DNA of 64,000 bases from Cytobacillus horneckiae (GTDB lineage: Bacteria > Bacillota > Bacilli > Bacillales > Cytobacillaceae), in the NCBI RefSeq assembly GCF_002835735.1, contig NZ_PISD01000008.1, forward strand, positions 248,001 to 312,000. The letters run 5' to 3'. The notes below the pieces were generated by a model, which was not told the DNA's origin, did not search any database, and saw only the letters and a program-made list of their open reading frames with translations. The translations under genes were made by a program, and so were the position numbers. Of the stretch, positions 1 through 8,032 are shown piece by piece (position 1 is the stretch's first letter; each line of letters opens with the position of its first letter).

Positions 1-2
1 CA

Positions 3-140
3 CACGTTAAGCGTGAGCATTGGGGCTTTGATGATCCAGCGAAGGCTGTAGGAACAGAAGAAGAGAAGTGGGCTTTCTTCCAGCGTGTAAGAGATGAAAT
101 TGGAGAAAGAATTTATCGATTTGCTCAAACGGGCAATTAA
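3..140 (+). CDS. arsC: Arsenate reductase ArsC (thioredoxin type), 3' end only
   Basis: This is the C-terminal 45 codons of a gene that begins before the window. The readable protein contains [15 protein letters not shown] and [19 protein letters not shown], which match the C-terminus of Bacillus thioredoxin-coupled arsenate reductase. The enzyme reduces arsenate to arsenite in the cytoplasm with three cysteines. Those cysteines lie upstream and cannot be checked here. A strong terminator follows 10 bases after the stop, so the gene ends its transcription unit. Confidence 0.9.
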   Translation, partial: HVKREHWGFDDPAKAVGTEEEKWAFFQRVRDEIGERIYRFAQTGN

Positions 141-150
141 TAATTTGATA

Positions 151-185
151 AATCAGTAGTCAACATGACTGCTGATTTTCTTATT
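151..185 (+). terminator. Intrinsic terminator after arsC
   Basis: A 12-bp stem with a three-base loop (one G-U pair) is followed by a T-rich run, 10 bases after the arsC stop codon. Confidence 0.8.
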
Positions 186-384
186 TTAGTTTTAAAAACT
201 AAGGGCATCATAGAGAAAAATTTCAAAAAACAATGATATCGGATGTATACACCATATTTTGATAGAAAAACAACAGGAAATAGCTGAAAATAATCGTTTT
301 TATGGAAAAATAGTGCAGTTATCCCCTTTACAACGATAAATTTCAGGAGTAATATAACTCTCATGAAAATTAAATCATTCTTAA

Positions 385-575
385 TTCGCTAAATCTTTGA
401 GCGGGGGAACCAATTTTGTGACAAAGTCACTTGGGGTGAATCCTTTATAAGGTAGGGCTACTCTCATGGCCCGAATCCGACAGCTAACCTCGTAAGCGTT
501 AAGGGAGAGGATGGATAACTGGTGTTCGAAAAAGCTATTCGACCACGGGGGAGTCCTCTGTGGTCTTTTTTGGCA
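385..575 (+). promoter_or_regulatory. c-di-AMP riboswitch (ydaO/yuaA leader) with terminator
   Basis: The region has the conserved blocks of the ydaO-yuaA class: AAATCTTTGAGCGGGGGAAC near 390, GGGCTACTCTC near 465, and CCGAATCCGACAGCTAACC near 473-490. A GACCAC/GTGGTC hairpin with a run of six T ends it near 573. This class binds c-di-AMP and turns off potassium-uptake genes by termination. It sits upstream of ktrB-ktrA, the classical yuaA position. About 240 bases separate its terminator from the ktrB start. I see no other gene in that stretch. Confidence 0.93.
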
Positions 576-813
576 TTTATTACTTTAATCAATTATCGTA
601 TTAAAGAAAAATAAGGATTTACAGCGCATAAGCAAATTTGAAGGGACTTCGTTTTCTTGCTTGTAAGTGATCTCTGTCGTAATGGTCATTTAAATGCATT
701 TAATGATAGACTGCGTAGGCGTCGAAAATTGTAGGAGGAAACAGCCGAATTTAATAGAGATAATAATTTTATGAGATGTCCACTGGATTTCATCAATCAC
801 TTAGGAGTACAAA

Positions 814-2152
814 ATGAAAAAAAATAAATGGCTATTTTGATCCGCCAAAAATATTAGTTTTGGGCTTTGCGGCAGTTATTCTGATTGGAGCTTTTTTGCT
901 GACTCTCCCCATTTCCACAGAATCTGGAAAGAGTCTTTCGTTTTTGGATGCTTTATTTACGGCTACATCAGCAACGTGTGTGACAGGACTTGTCGTCGTC
1001 GATACGGCAGATACTTTTTCTATATTTGGTGAAATGGTGATTTTATCGCTTATCCAAATTGGTGGACTAGGCTTTATGACATTTGCAACTTTTTTGTTTT
1101 TACTATTAGGTAAAAAGATTTCTTTAAAAGAAAGGCTGCTGCTGAAGGAGGCATACAATAACATCTCCATTGCTGGGATTATAAAATTAGTGAAGAGGAT
1201 ATTAATATTCACAGCTGTGATTGAGATGCTCGGTGGCATCATTTTATCCATCCGTTTTTCGTTTGATTTTCCAATAGGTAAAGCCGTTTATTATGGATTT
1301 TTCCATGCTATATCCAATTTCAATAATGCGGGATTTGATTTAATGGGAGATTTTCGGAGTCTTACCAATTACGTTGATGATCCTGTTGTAACCTTGACCG
1401 TATGTTTTCTAATAATTTTCGGAGGGTTAGGCTTTATTGTCATAAATGAACTTTATGAATACCGAGAGACGCGAAGGCTATCAGTGCATACGAAGATTGT
1501 ATTAATGACGACTGTGATCTTAACTGTATGTGCAACCATATTAATCTTTCTATTTGAATATGGGAATGATAAAACGTTAGGTACTTAATCTGAAGCTGGC
1601 AAAAGTTTGGGAGCCTTCTTTCATGCGATCACTCCAAGAACGGCCGGTTCCAATACTTTGCCAATAGCGGATTTGACTCAATCTACATTATTCTTGACAA
1701 TTTTTCTTATGTTTATAGGAGCGGGTTCAGGCTCAACAGCAGGCGGAATTAAAATTACGACCTTCGCTGTTCTAATTGCAACTGTATGGTCCCAACTTAA
1801 AGGGAAAGAAGATGTAGTTTTATTCAGGCGAAGAATTGAATTACAAACGATATTAAAAGCACTGACTGTTGCAATGTGCGGGCTTGCTATTGTTATAGTG
1901 GTCACCTTTATTTTAAGTATTACAGAAAAAGGGCAAAACTTTATTGTTTATCTTTTTGAAGCAACCTCAGCGTTTGGTACAGTTGGGTTATCGATGGGGT
2001 TAACCCCAGAGCTATCGCCTATTGGTCGAGTGCTGATTATATTCACAATGTTTGCAGGAAGGTTAGGTCCAATAACGCTAGGATTTGCAATTGCAAAGAG
2101 ACGTAAAAAAGAAGCCTACCGTCATCCTAAAGGAAATATAATGATTGGTTAA
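814..2152 (+). pseudogene. ktrB: KtrB potassium channel subunit, frameshifted and with an in-frame stop
   Basis: KtrB forms the K+-translocating pore of the KtrAB uptake system in the membrane. The pore-loop motifs are all recognisable: TSATCVTGLVV, SNFNNAGFD, TPRTAGSN and SAFGTVGLS, so the whole family length is present. Two lesions break it. The ATG at 814 has a good ribosome site (TTAGGAG), but eight A residues follow it and the frame stops after eight codons. With seven A the start would read MKKINGYFDPPKILVLGFAA and join the main frame. Further on, codon 1586-1588 is TAA in the main frame, and homology resumes directly after it. Internal TTG (860) could start a shortened product, but the stop would still cut it. 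It could be a true pseudogene, transcriptional slippage at the A tract, or sequencing error at the two sites. Confidence 0.88.
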
Positions 2153-2177
2153 TTCACTGATTTGGAGTGGAGATGAA

Positions 2178-2834
2178 ATGAAGACAAAACCATATGCTGT
2201 TATTGGGTTAGGAAGATTCGGAACTAGTATCGCAAAAAGATTATTTGAGGCTGGACAGGAAGTTCTGGGAATTGACATCGATGAAACTAAGGCGGAAGAT
2301 GCGGAATTATTCCTCTCCCATACGGTCGTGGCGGATGCCACAGATGAGAGAGCACTTACGTCCGTTGGTATTCTCAATTTTGATTGTGTAATCGTTGCAA
2401 TCGGAAATAATATGCAATCGAGTATATTGACCGTGATGATTCTAAAGGATCTCGGAGTGAAAAAAATTATTGCAAAGGCGCTTGGTAAGCACCATGGACA
2501 GGTTTTGGATAAAATAGGCGCTAATCTGATTATATATCCTGAAAGAGATATGGGTGAAAGGGTGGCAAATCAGCTATTATCACCGAACATGCTGAACTAC
2601 ATTGAATTGTCTAATGAATACAATATAGAAGAGATCATGATTCCATCAAAAATGGCTGAAAAAAGTCTAAAGGAACTTGACATTCGGGCAAAATATAAAG
2701 TTAGTGTGATTGCTATTGTAAGAGATGGGGAGATTCTCGTCTCTCCTTCACCTAAAAAAATTATTCATAGAGGTGACTTGTTGGTTATTATTGGAAATAA
2801 AGAAAGTCTCGCCAAATTTTCAAGGTTAGAATAA
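2178..2834 (+). CDS. ktrA: KtrA/TrkA potassium uptake regulatory subunit
   Basis: A 218-residue cytoplasmic protein that gates the KtrB channel by binding nucleotides as an octameric ring. The N-terminal RCK_N Rossmann domain shows GLGRFGTS (GxGxxG), followed by a TrkA_C domain (about residues 140-218) ending in the typical GDLLVIIG motif, the site where c-di-AMP binds in this family. I chose ATG 2178 because GGAGTGGAG lies just upstream and MKTKPYAVIGLGRFG is the family N-terminus; an upstream in-frame GTG at 2145 would overlap ktrB. It follows the broken ktrB by 25 bases and would share its riboswitch. Confidence 0.93.
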   Translation: MKTKPYAVIGLGRFGTSIAKRLFEAGQEVLGIDIDETKAEDAELFLSHTVVADATDERALTSVGILNFDCVIVAIGNNMQSSILTVMILKDLGVKKIIAKALGKHHGQVLDKIGANLIIYPERDMGERVANQLLSPNMLNYIELSNEYNIEEIMIPSKMAEKSLKELDIRAKYKVSVIAIVRDGEILVSPSPKKIIHRGDLLVIIGNKESLAKFSRLE

Positions 2835-3014
2835 GTATAAGGTCGTATCTAAAAAGGGCTGAGTACAGTACAATATCTAACTCAGTCCATGATTGAATAA
2901 ATAATGGGGGTCACTTCACGCCTTAGTGTCTCGACTGTCTCGCATCTACCACAGTAGTCGAGCGGACACCTATCTAAATAAAATTTCTATATCTTTCTCT
3001 TTGTCTCCAGTCTG

Positions 3015-3047
3015 AGACCATTCACTATTTGAATGGTCTTTTTTTAT
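3015..3047 (+). terminator. Intrinsic terminator between ktrA and spoIIP
   Basis: A perfect 10-bp stem (AGACCATTCA/TGAATGGTCT) is followed by seven or more T. The 180 bases between the ktrA stop and this hairpin hold no gene that I recognise. Confidence 0.8.
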
Positions 3048-3104
3048 TAATAGGTTTCTCTATCATTTTTCTTACAGCATATTTTCCTATTCAATGAGAA
3101 CATG

Positions 3105-3133
3105 TCATATTCCCACTTATTTCAACATATTTA
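3105..3133 (+). promoter_or_regulatory. Probable sigma-E promoter of spoIIP
   Basis: TCATATT (3105-3111) and CATATTTA (3126-3133) are separated by 14 bases. This fits the Bacillus sigma-E consensus and lies 25 bases before the spoIIP start, as expected for a mother-cell gene. Confidence 0.65.
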
Positions 3134-3157
3134 TGTCCAAAAAGGGGGGAGAGGTAG

Positions 3158-4267
3158 ATGCAAGAATTATTTAAGAATAAATTAATCGCCTATTTTCATA
3201 CGACCATCCTGTCATTTACACTAATCTGTATTTTCATAGCCGGAGCAGCGTCTTTCATATCTATTAAAGCTTCTGCAAAAATTGAATCTCCGCTCCTGTC
3301 AGATGTGCATATAGAATCTCTCTACCTATTTCTCTTGAAGAGTGCGAATCATAGTTTTGTTGAGGACAGCCAGATAAGAGAATTTTCACTGGGTAAAACA
3401 GTATTGCAATCACTTGTTCATATGACACCGGAGGATTTGAGCACTTATTTTGGCAGAGAATTGCCGTCATATACGCTGTATAATTCTTTGCCAAAGAGTA
3501 CCGATAGCCGGCTAGCGGAATCACCTGCTCCTTTGGAAAATTTGTTTAAAGATAAAGAGGCTATTCCAGTAGCTGCTGAGCAAGAGGAAGCTAAGGAAGC
3601 TGAGCCTCCGCAAACGAAGAATGTATTCATCTATCATACGCATAGCTGGGAGTCATTTATTCCCTTATTAGGGAGTGTCGATCATGCTGATGATGCCAGA
3701 AGTGATGATCCGAAATTAAATGTAATATCGGTAGGGGAGAAGCTTGAAGCTGAACTGCTTTCAAAAGGCATTGGGGTGGAGCATGATACCCGAAATGTGA
3801 CTGAAGAACTTTTGCAAAATGGCTTAGATGCCAATCACTCTTACCCGTTTATGAGAAATCATGTTTCTCAAGCTGTTTCTGCAAATAAAGATTTGGAATA
3901 TATCATAGATGTCCATAGAGATTCACTCCGGAAGGAAAAAACGACTGTTACTATCAATGGCAAAAGTTATGCAAAATTATATTTTGTCGTTGGGGAAGAA
4001 ACTGCAAACTTTGAAGCCAATTATCAATTAGCGGAAAAACTAAATAACGAATTGAAAGAAAAATATCCGGGCATTAGCAGAGGCGTGCTCCCGAAGGATA
4101 AAAATGACGGCAATGGTGTGTATAATCAAGATTTCTTTGACCGTTCGATTTTAATTGAGGTCGGCGGTGTCGACAATACGAGGGAAGAGCTAAACAATAC
4201 AATTGAAGCATTTTCGGAAATCTTCAGTGATTATTACTGGGAGAATAAAGGCGTAGAACAGCATTAG
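3158..4267 (+). CDS. spoIIP: Stage II sporulation protein P family amidase
   Basis: A 369-residue protein with one N-terminal membrane segment (about residues 11-33) and a C-terminal SpoIIP amidase/endopeptidase domain. Diagnostic motifs are IYHTHSWESF, NVISVGEKLEAEL, IIDVHRDS and SILIEVGGVDNTREEL, holding the zinc-binding histidine and glutamate residues. SpoIIP cleaves septal peptidoglycan with SpoIID and SpoIIM during engulfment. The sigma-E-like promoter upstream supports a sporulation role. The start ATG has GGGGGGAGAGG upstream. Bacilli often carry more than one SpoIIP, and the classical copy lies next to gpr. The neighbourhood here is different, so this may be the extra paralog. Confidence 0.85.
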   Translation: MQELFKNKLIAYFHTTILSFTLICIFIAGAASFISIKASAKIESPLLSDVHIESLYLFLLKSANHSFVEDSQIREFSLGKTVLQSLVHMTPEDLSTYFGRELPSYTLYNSLPKSTDSRLAESPAPLENLFKDKEAIPVAAEQEEAKEAEPPQTKNVFIYHTHSWESFIPLLGSVDHADDARSDDPKLNVISVGEKLEAELLSKGIGVEHDTRNVTEELLQNGLDANHSYPFMRNHVSQAVSANKDLEYIIDVHRDSLRKEKTTVTINGKSYAKLYFVVGEETANFEANYQLAEKLNNELKEKYPGISRGVLPKDKNDGNGVYNQDFFDRSILIEVGGVDNTREELNNTIEAFSEIFSDYYWENKGVEQH

Positions 4268-4284
4268 GAAGGGAGAAAAACAAC

Positions 4285-4440
4285 ATGCAGAAGCTAACTC
4301 CGATATTTTGGCTGTTCTTTATGCTCATTACAACAATTTTGTCATTTTACTTTTTACATTGGCAGCTAACCATCGCCTTCTTTTTTACGGGAATGATTGC
4401 AGCTTTAGCTTCTCTTATTGAAAATCAAATGAACAACTAG
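4285..4440 (+). CDS. Small two-helix membrane protein (51 aa)
   Basis: This ORF starts at ATG 4285 behind GGAAGGGAG, 18 bases after the spoIIP stop. The protein (MQKLTPIFWLFFMLITTILS...) is almost wholly hydrophobic, with two predicted membrane segments at about residues 6-24 and 27-43. It is probably co-transcribed with spoIIP. I recognise no named family, and no function is assigned. Confidence 0.6.
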   Translation: MQKLTPIFWLFFMLITTILSFYFLHWQLTIAFFFTGMIAALASLIENQMNN

Positions 4441-4588
4441 CAAGTTATGTAGACGTTAGTGCTGTTCTCTACAACTAAAGTCGTAGTTTTCATTAGGCTA
4501 AATGCGTATACTTCTTTCTATTTATCCATGTTAAGTTTTAAATAGTTGCAGCTTATTTTTTCTTTATGCAAGAAAGGGGGCAGTAAAC

Positions 4589-5116
4589 GTGAAATCTCAA
4601 TCTAGAAAAGCGAATGTGCAATTTCCAATACTAAAAAATGATCCTACGATTGGTGATGGCGGTTTTGGTATTGGCACGCTCTCACTTGAGAATATTACGC
4701 CTGTTATTGTTGAGCCTGATAATGATGTCGCTTACATCGATATGGATGCTTTGCATGGGAAAAGCAAGGTAGAAAAGAAAGTGCGATTTCAGCGCCATAC
4801 TGAAGAATTAATTGAGCCACATCTTTACTGGATTGTCTGGGTTGCTATAAATATAGGCAAAAGTGGCGCGTATTATTCTGGAATTGCTGCGGCAAAAATT
4901 CTCGTTTCCAGAGAAGAAAGAAGGATAAAATTAGGCTATAAGTCATTGCCAGAACATGTAAATTATTTAGATAAAGCATTAAAAGGAAAATATATTTTCA
5001 ATCATATGGATAGAAAATCTAAAGCTATTTTAAAGGATTTTTTAGAACAGTATGAAGATTATTGGAAGAACACAACAAACGATTTTAAGAAATTATGGGA
5101 GAGGGAGGAATACTAA
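4589..5116 (+). CDS. ywhD: YwhD family protein
   Basis: A 175-residue soluble protein. The order FPILKNDPTIGDGGFGIGTLSLENITPV, YIDMDALHGKSKVE, YWIVWVAI and GYKSLPEHVNYLDKALKGKY matches the Bacillus YwhD family, whose biochemical role is not known to me. The GTG start has GAAAGGGGG at the right distance. Its stop is 1 base before the start of the ferredoxin gene, so the two form one transcript. The 148 bases upstream hold no recognisable gene. Confidence 0.8.
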   Translation: MKSQSRKANVQFPILKNDPTIGDGGFGIGTLSLENITPVIVEPDNDVAYIDMDALHGKSKVEKKVRFQRHTEELIEPHLYWIVWVAINIGKSGAYYSGIAAAKILVSREERRIKLGYKSLPEHVNYLDKALKGKYIFNHMDRKSKAILKDFLEQYEDYWKNTTNDFKKLWEREEY

Positions 5117-5117
5117 T

Positions 5118-5354
5118 ATGGCTTTTGTAATCACATCCCCTTGTATAGATGAGCAGGCAGCTGATTGCTTGGATGTATGTCCTGTGGATTGTATCGAAAA
5201 AGGAGAGGATCAGTATCTTATTGACCCGTCCATTTGCATCGACTGTGGTGCATGTGAAACCGCTTGTCCAGTGGAAGCAATTTTCCATGAGGATGAGCTT
5301 CAAGAAGAAGAGCAATCTTTCTTAGAAAAAGCGAAAAAGTATTACCATTTATAA
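5118..5354 (+). CDS. 4Fe-4S dicluster-type ferredoxin, 78 aa
   Basis: A small electron carrier. The C-terminal cluster motif CIDCGACETACPVEAI is canonical for a 4Fe-4S site. The N-terminal half has CLDVCPVDCI with a preceding Cys in PCIDEQAADC, as in the 7Fe/8Fe ferredoxins of Bacillus that begin MAFVIT. ATG 5118 follows GGGAGGAA; the longer frame upstream runs through ywhD and is not used. An acidic tail (residues 58-70) is normal for the family. It lies directly after ywhD. The redox partner cannot be told from the sequence. Confidence 0.9.
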   Translation: MAFVITSPCIDEQAADCLDVCPVDCIEKGEDQYLIDPSICIDCGACETACPVEAIFHEDELQEEEQSFLEKAKKYYHL

Positions 5355-5414
5355 AATGGTTTCCTTCGTTAGATTCTGCAATGATCAGAATTAGCAAGTA
5401 CAATCTTTATACAG

Positions 5415-5456
5415 TAAAAGGCCCCAAACCACTTCTGTTTGATTTGGGGTCTTTTA
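5415..5456. terminator. Bidirectional terminator, ferredoxin / Hsp20-like gene
   Basis: A GGCCCCAAA/TTTGGGGTC stem has A-rich and T-rich flanks on its two sides. It lies between convergent genes and can serve both. Confidence 0.8.
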
Positions 5457-5924
5457 TACATCAGTTACATGAATCTCCGATAGCTGCCGATCCATGCTTT
5501 TATATAATTTAACTTCAAGCACTTCATCCTGATAATCAGCCTTCGCTCCCTTTTTATTCACAAGAGCAGGAAGAGTAATGATTTCTTTGTCATCATACTC
5601 GGGTATATGTTCGATAATTAATTGATTGGATGTATGGTAAATCTTCAGTTGTTTCAGCCATTTCTCATGCTTCATTTTGATGCGCACAAATACAAATTTA
5701 TGAGTTTCAAAGACAGAATATTGGATTTTGGATGGACGATGATGGTTTGCGTTATGTTCTTTTTTATCTTCGCTTGAGTCCTGTCGTGAAAAGTTGCCCA
5801 TAATATCATTAGGGAACACTTTGCCTAACATGCTCTGAACATAATCATTTACCTCTGCCTGATCCATTTGCTTCATTTTGGACTTCATTTCTTTACTAAA
5901 GGGGAATTGATTCCAAGGAAACAT
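5454..5924 (-). CDS. Hsp20/alpha-crystallin-like protein
   Basis: A 156-residue protein. The C-terminal half (about 70-150) resembles an alpha-crystallin beta-sandwich: VFETHKFVFVRIKM, NQLIIEHIP, ITLPALVNKKGAKADYQDEVLEVKL. The N-terminus (MFPWNQFPFSKEMKSKMKQM) resembles small Bacillus Hsp20-like proteins of spores or stress. The start at 5924 was chosen because GAAAGG sits nine bases upstream on the minus strand; ATG 5933 is possible but overlaps that site. Members of this family act as ATP-independent holdases. It stands alone, convergent with the ferredoxin gene. Confidence 0.65.
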   Translation of the reverse strand: MFPWNQFPFSKEMKSKMKQMDQAEVNDYVQSMLGKVFPNDIMGNFSRQDSSEDKKEHNANHHRPSKIQYSVFETHKFVFVRIKMKHEKWLKQLKIYHTSNQLIIEHIPEYDDKEIITLPALVNKKGAKADYQDEVLEVKLYKSMDRQLSEIHVTDV

Positions 5925-6133
5925 GTTAACCATCCTTTCAAGTGAAGCATATAAGGTCACATCATTGTTGTTTATTGTTCATTCGGCTACGCCCACCCAT
6001 GCTTATATAGCTTATGCTCGCGTGATTCCATACGTTAAAAAAACCTGATTTCAAAAGGCTTGCATGTTTTTTAAATTCTGTCTAGTATAGGATTAAATAG
6101 ATGATTAAAATTTCTGACAAATGGGGTTGTTTT

Positions 6134-6907
6134 GTGAAGAGAAAAACAGCGTTAATAACGGGAGGATCAACCGGAATTGGAAAAAGTATCGCTTATAAGC
6201 TCGCTGAACAACATGTAAACCTAATCATTAATTATCGCAGTAGTGAAAAGGAAGCTCTTCAACTATGCCGTAATTTAACTGAAACATACGGCACTAAAAA
6301 TTTCCCAATAAAAGCAGACATAACGAATTTCACAGAGTGTGAAAATTTAATAGAAAATGCCAATAAGAAGTTTTCTGCAATCGATATATTAGTACATAAT
6401 GCAGGACCTTACATTCATGAGAAGAAAACTCTTTCTGAATATAAGGCAGATGAATGGCAGTATTTAATCAATGGCAATTTAAATGCTGTTTTCTATTTAT
6501 CAAGCAAGCTTATACCGCAAATGAGAAGCAATCAATGGGGAAGAATCATTACGATTGGTTTTGATCGGGCAGATACAGCTCCTGGCTGGAAATATCGTTC
6601 AGCTTATGCAGCAGCGAAAACAGGAGTCGCTTCCTTGACGAAAACAATCGCACTTGAAGAAGCCCCATACGGCATTACTGCTAATATGGTCTGTCCTGGG
6701 GATATCATCGGTGAGTGGAAAGAGAAGCAGATTGATAGCGCTTTGAACTTTAAGGATGATGAAACCCCTATAGGACGGCCAGGAACAGGTGAGGATATCT
6801 CCAGAGTGATTGCTTTTCTCATCGATAATCAGTCAGATTTTATAACTGGCAGCATCATTCCTGTCACAGGCGGAAAAGACGTATTAGGAAAAAATATTCA
6901 TTGCTGA
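6134..6907 (+). CDS. Short-chain dehydrogenase/reductase lacking the usual catalytic Ser
   Basis: A 257-residue Rossmann-fold SDR with TGGSTGIG (NAD(P) binding, residues 9-16), HNAG, and the YxxxK pair in SAYAAAKTG (Tyr158, Lys162). In classical SDRs a Ser follows the strand ending I-x-I-x; here that strand reads IITIGFDRAD, with Phe and Asp and no Ser. Activity may therefore be altered, or another residue such as Thr148 may serve. I prefer GTG 6134 since it gives the standard MKRKTALITGG start; ATG 6101 in the same frame adds 11 residues and has a weak AGGA site. The substrate is unknown. It forms a single-gene unit. Confidence 0.75.
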   Translation: MKRKTALITGGSTGIGKSIAYKLAEQHVNLIINYRSSEKEALQLCRNLTETYGTKNFPIKADITNFTECENLIENANKKFSAIDILVHNAGPYIHEKKTLSEYKADEWQYLINGNLNAVFYLSSKLIPQMRSNQWGRIITIGFDRADTAPGWKYRSAYAAAKTGVASLTKTIALEEAPYGITANMVCPGDIIGEWKEKQIDSALNFKDDETPIGRPGTGEDISRVIAFLIDNQSDFITGSIIPVTGGKDVLGKNIHC

Positions 6908-6977
6908 ACGCATAATATTAAGTATGTTTTCCTCACTTTTTTCATATAGTGTATGGACAAGTGAGGGGGAGTAAACG

Positions 6978-7139
6978 ATGGCTTATCAAGGTTCTAAAGG
7001 ATGGTATATTGCACGGCTGAAAGAAGAGGGGATTTTTAAGCATCCGATAGATTTGCGGAAGCTGGAGCTTTATAAAACTTTTGAAGTTCGAAAAATCTAT
7101 CTGGATGTCATAGCTACAAAAATGAAGGATAAGCAATAG
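6978..7139 (+). CDS. DUF2639 family small protein (YflJ-like)
   Basis: A 53-residue ORF starting at ATG 6978 behind GAGGGGGAG. The protein (MAYQGSKGWYIARLKEEG..., then HPIDLRKLELYKTFEVRKIY) matches the DUF2639/YflJ family of Bacillus. It is basic and soluble, of unknown function. Its last codons lie within the terminator hairpin, so the gene and its terminator overlap. Confidence 0.8.
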   Translation: MAYQGSKGWYIARLKEEGIFKHPIDLRKLELYKTFEVRKIYLDVIATKMKDKQ

Positions 7140-7159
7140 GTTTATTTGCTTATCCTTCA
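7123..7159 (+). terminator. Hairpin overlapping the end of the DUF2639 gene
   Basis: A 13-bp perfect stem (TGAAGGATAAGCA/TGCTTATCCTTCA) covers the last codons and the stop. Only a weak T tract follows. It lies between convergent genes. Confidence 0.6.
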
Positions 7160-7175
7160 GTATATTGCAATAGAG

Positions 7176-7736
7176 TTAAGCTTCCTTTAAATGGGATGTA
7201 TCTTCGATTAATGTACCTTCTCTTAACACATGTAATGAATAGAGGTCTTTTGGAATTTCATATATATCATAGATGATCCCATCAGCATTAATTTGATCAT
7301 AAACGGCCTTTCGTGACTCATTTGCATGAATGATATACGGGAGCTTCTCTGCCGCTCTTTTAGAGCGGATATTTTCTTTCTTAATTCTCATAAATATGGT
7401 CTCAATTCCAAGCTCATAAAAGGCTTCATTAAAGAAAGCGTCTTTTGCGAGTTTATTATAACCTTTGCCATGATAAGGCTTGCCAAGCCAGGTGCCAAGG
7501 AAGCCAGCATGGCTTTCTATATCATAAAGGCTGATTGTTCCAATTGGCGACCCCCATTCATCAAGAATAGTGCGTGAGATTAACTCATTTCTTTCTTCTG
7601 CTTCAATCGTTTGCTTTGTCATAAAAAGAAGTTCCTCATAGGAATGGGCTTTATGGCGCACAAAAGGGAAGACTTCAGGATGCGTCATTAATTCAAATAA
7701 AACTTGGCAGTCAAAAAGTTCACGTTTTTTCAGCAA
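7176..7736 (-). CDS. GNAT family acetyltransferase (RimJ/RimL-like)
   Basis: A 186-residue protein. The acetyl-CoA-binding region is GTWLGKPYHGKGYNKLAKDAFFNEAFYELGIETIFMRIKKENIRSKRAAEKL, as in RimJ/RimL-type N-acetyltransferases. A TTG start at 7736 is chosen because a perfect GGAGGG lies six bases upstream; the longer frame to 7775 has no such site. A C-terminal extension (about 140-186) is not part of the usual GNAT core. The substrate is unknown. A structured element sits directly upstream on the same strand (7788-7890). Confidence 0.75.
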   Translation of the reverse strand: MLKKRELFDCQVLFELMTHPEVFPFVRHKAHSYEELLFMTKQTIEAEERNELISRTILDEWGSPIGTISLYDIESHAGFLGTWLGKPYHGKGYNKLAKDAFFNEAFYELGIETIFMRIKKENIRSKRAAEKLPYIIHANESRKAVYDQINADGIIYDIYEIPKDLYSLHVLREGTLIEDTSHLKEA

Positions 7737-7787
7737 GGAAATCCCTCCAATGAGGATAAACCTGAACCATGCCAAATAGACACTAAA

Positions 7788-7890
7788 GGCCCACCCTCGA
7801 AATTTTTTGTAATGTAGCTAAAAAATTTCGGGGTGGGAATCGAACCCACTAGAACCAGTTTTACTGGTGGCGCACCATTTGCCTTCCCTC
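7788..7890 (-). ncRNA. Structured element with a tRNA T-arm-like hairpin
   Basis: Read on the minus strand, this stretch holds an ACCAG/CTGGT hairpin like a long variable arm. It is followed by GTGGGTTCGATTCCCAC, a perfect tRNA-type T-arm with the TTCGATT loop, then a very long hairpin of about 18 bp on each side (CCCACCCCGAAATTTTTT with its complement). The T-arm and the long hairpin share the CCCAC strand, so they are mutually exclusive. No matching 5' tRNA half or acceptor strand is visible, so this is not an intact tRNA. It may be a tRNA remnant or a cis-acting switch for the acetyltransferase downstream. Confidence 0.4.
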
Positions 7891-8032
7891 AAATACCGTC
7901 AAAGATATTTAATTGAAAAATATTATTTTATTAAAGTATAATACTAAAAAAAATCAAAAAAGGAAATAGATTTTTTTAATTATTTTATCGCCATTTTCCG
8001 GCAAATTTCACCACTTTTCAACAAAGCTGAAA

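Noticed and set aside
832..1251. 139-codon minus-strand ORF opposite ktrB
   Set aside because: It is the complement of a conserved gene, with biased composition and no ribosome site.
2145..2177. Longer N-terminus of KtrA starting at 2145
   Set aside because: It overlaps the end of ktrB and lacks a ribosome site; the ATG at 2178 has both a good site and the family start.
7788..7890. Complete tRNA gene on the minus strand
   Set aside because: Only the T-arm and a variable-like arm are present. No paired acceptor stem, D-arm or clear anticodon arm could be drawn, so it is reported as a structured element only.
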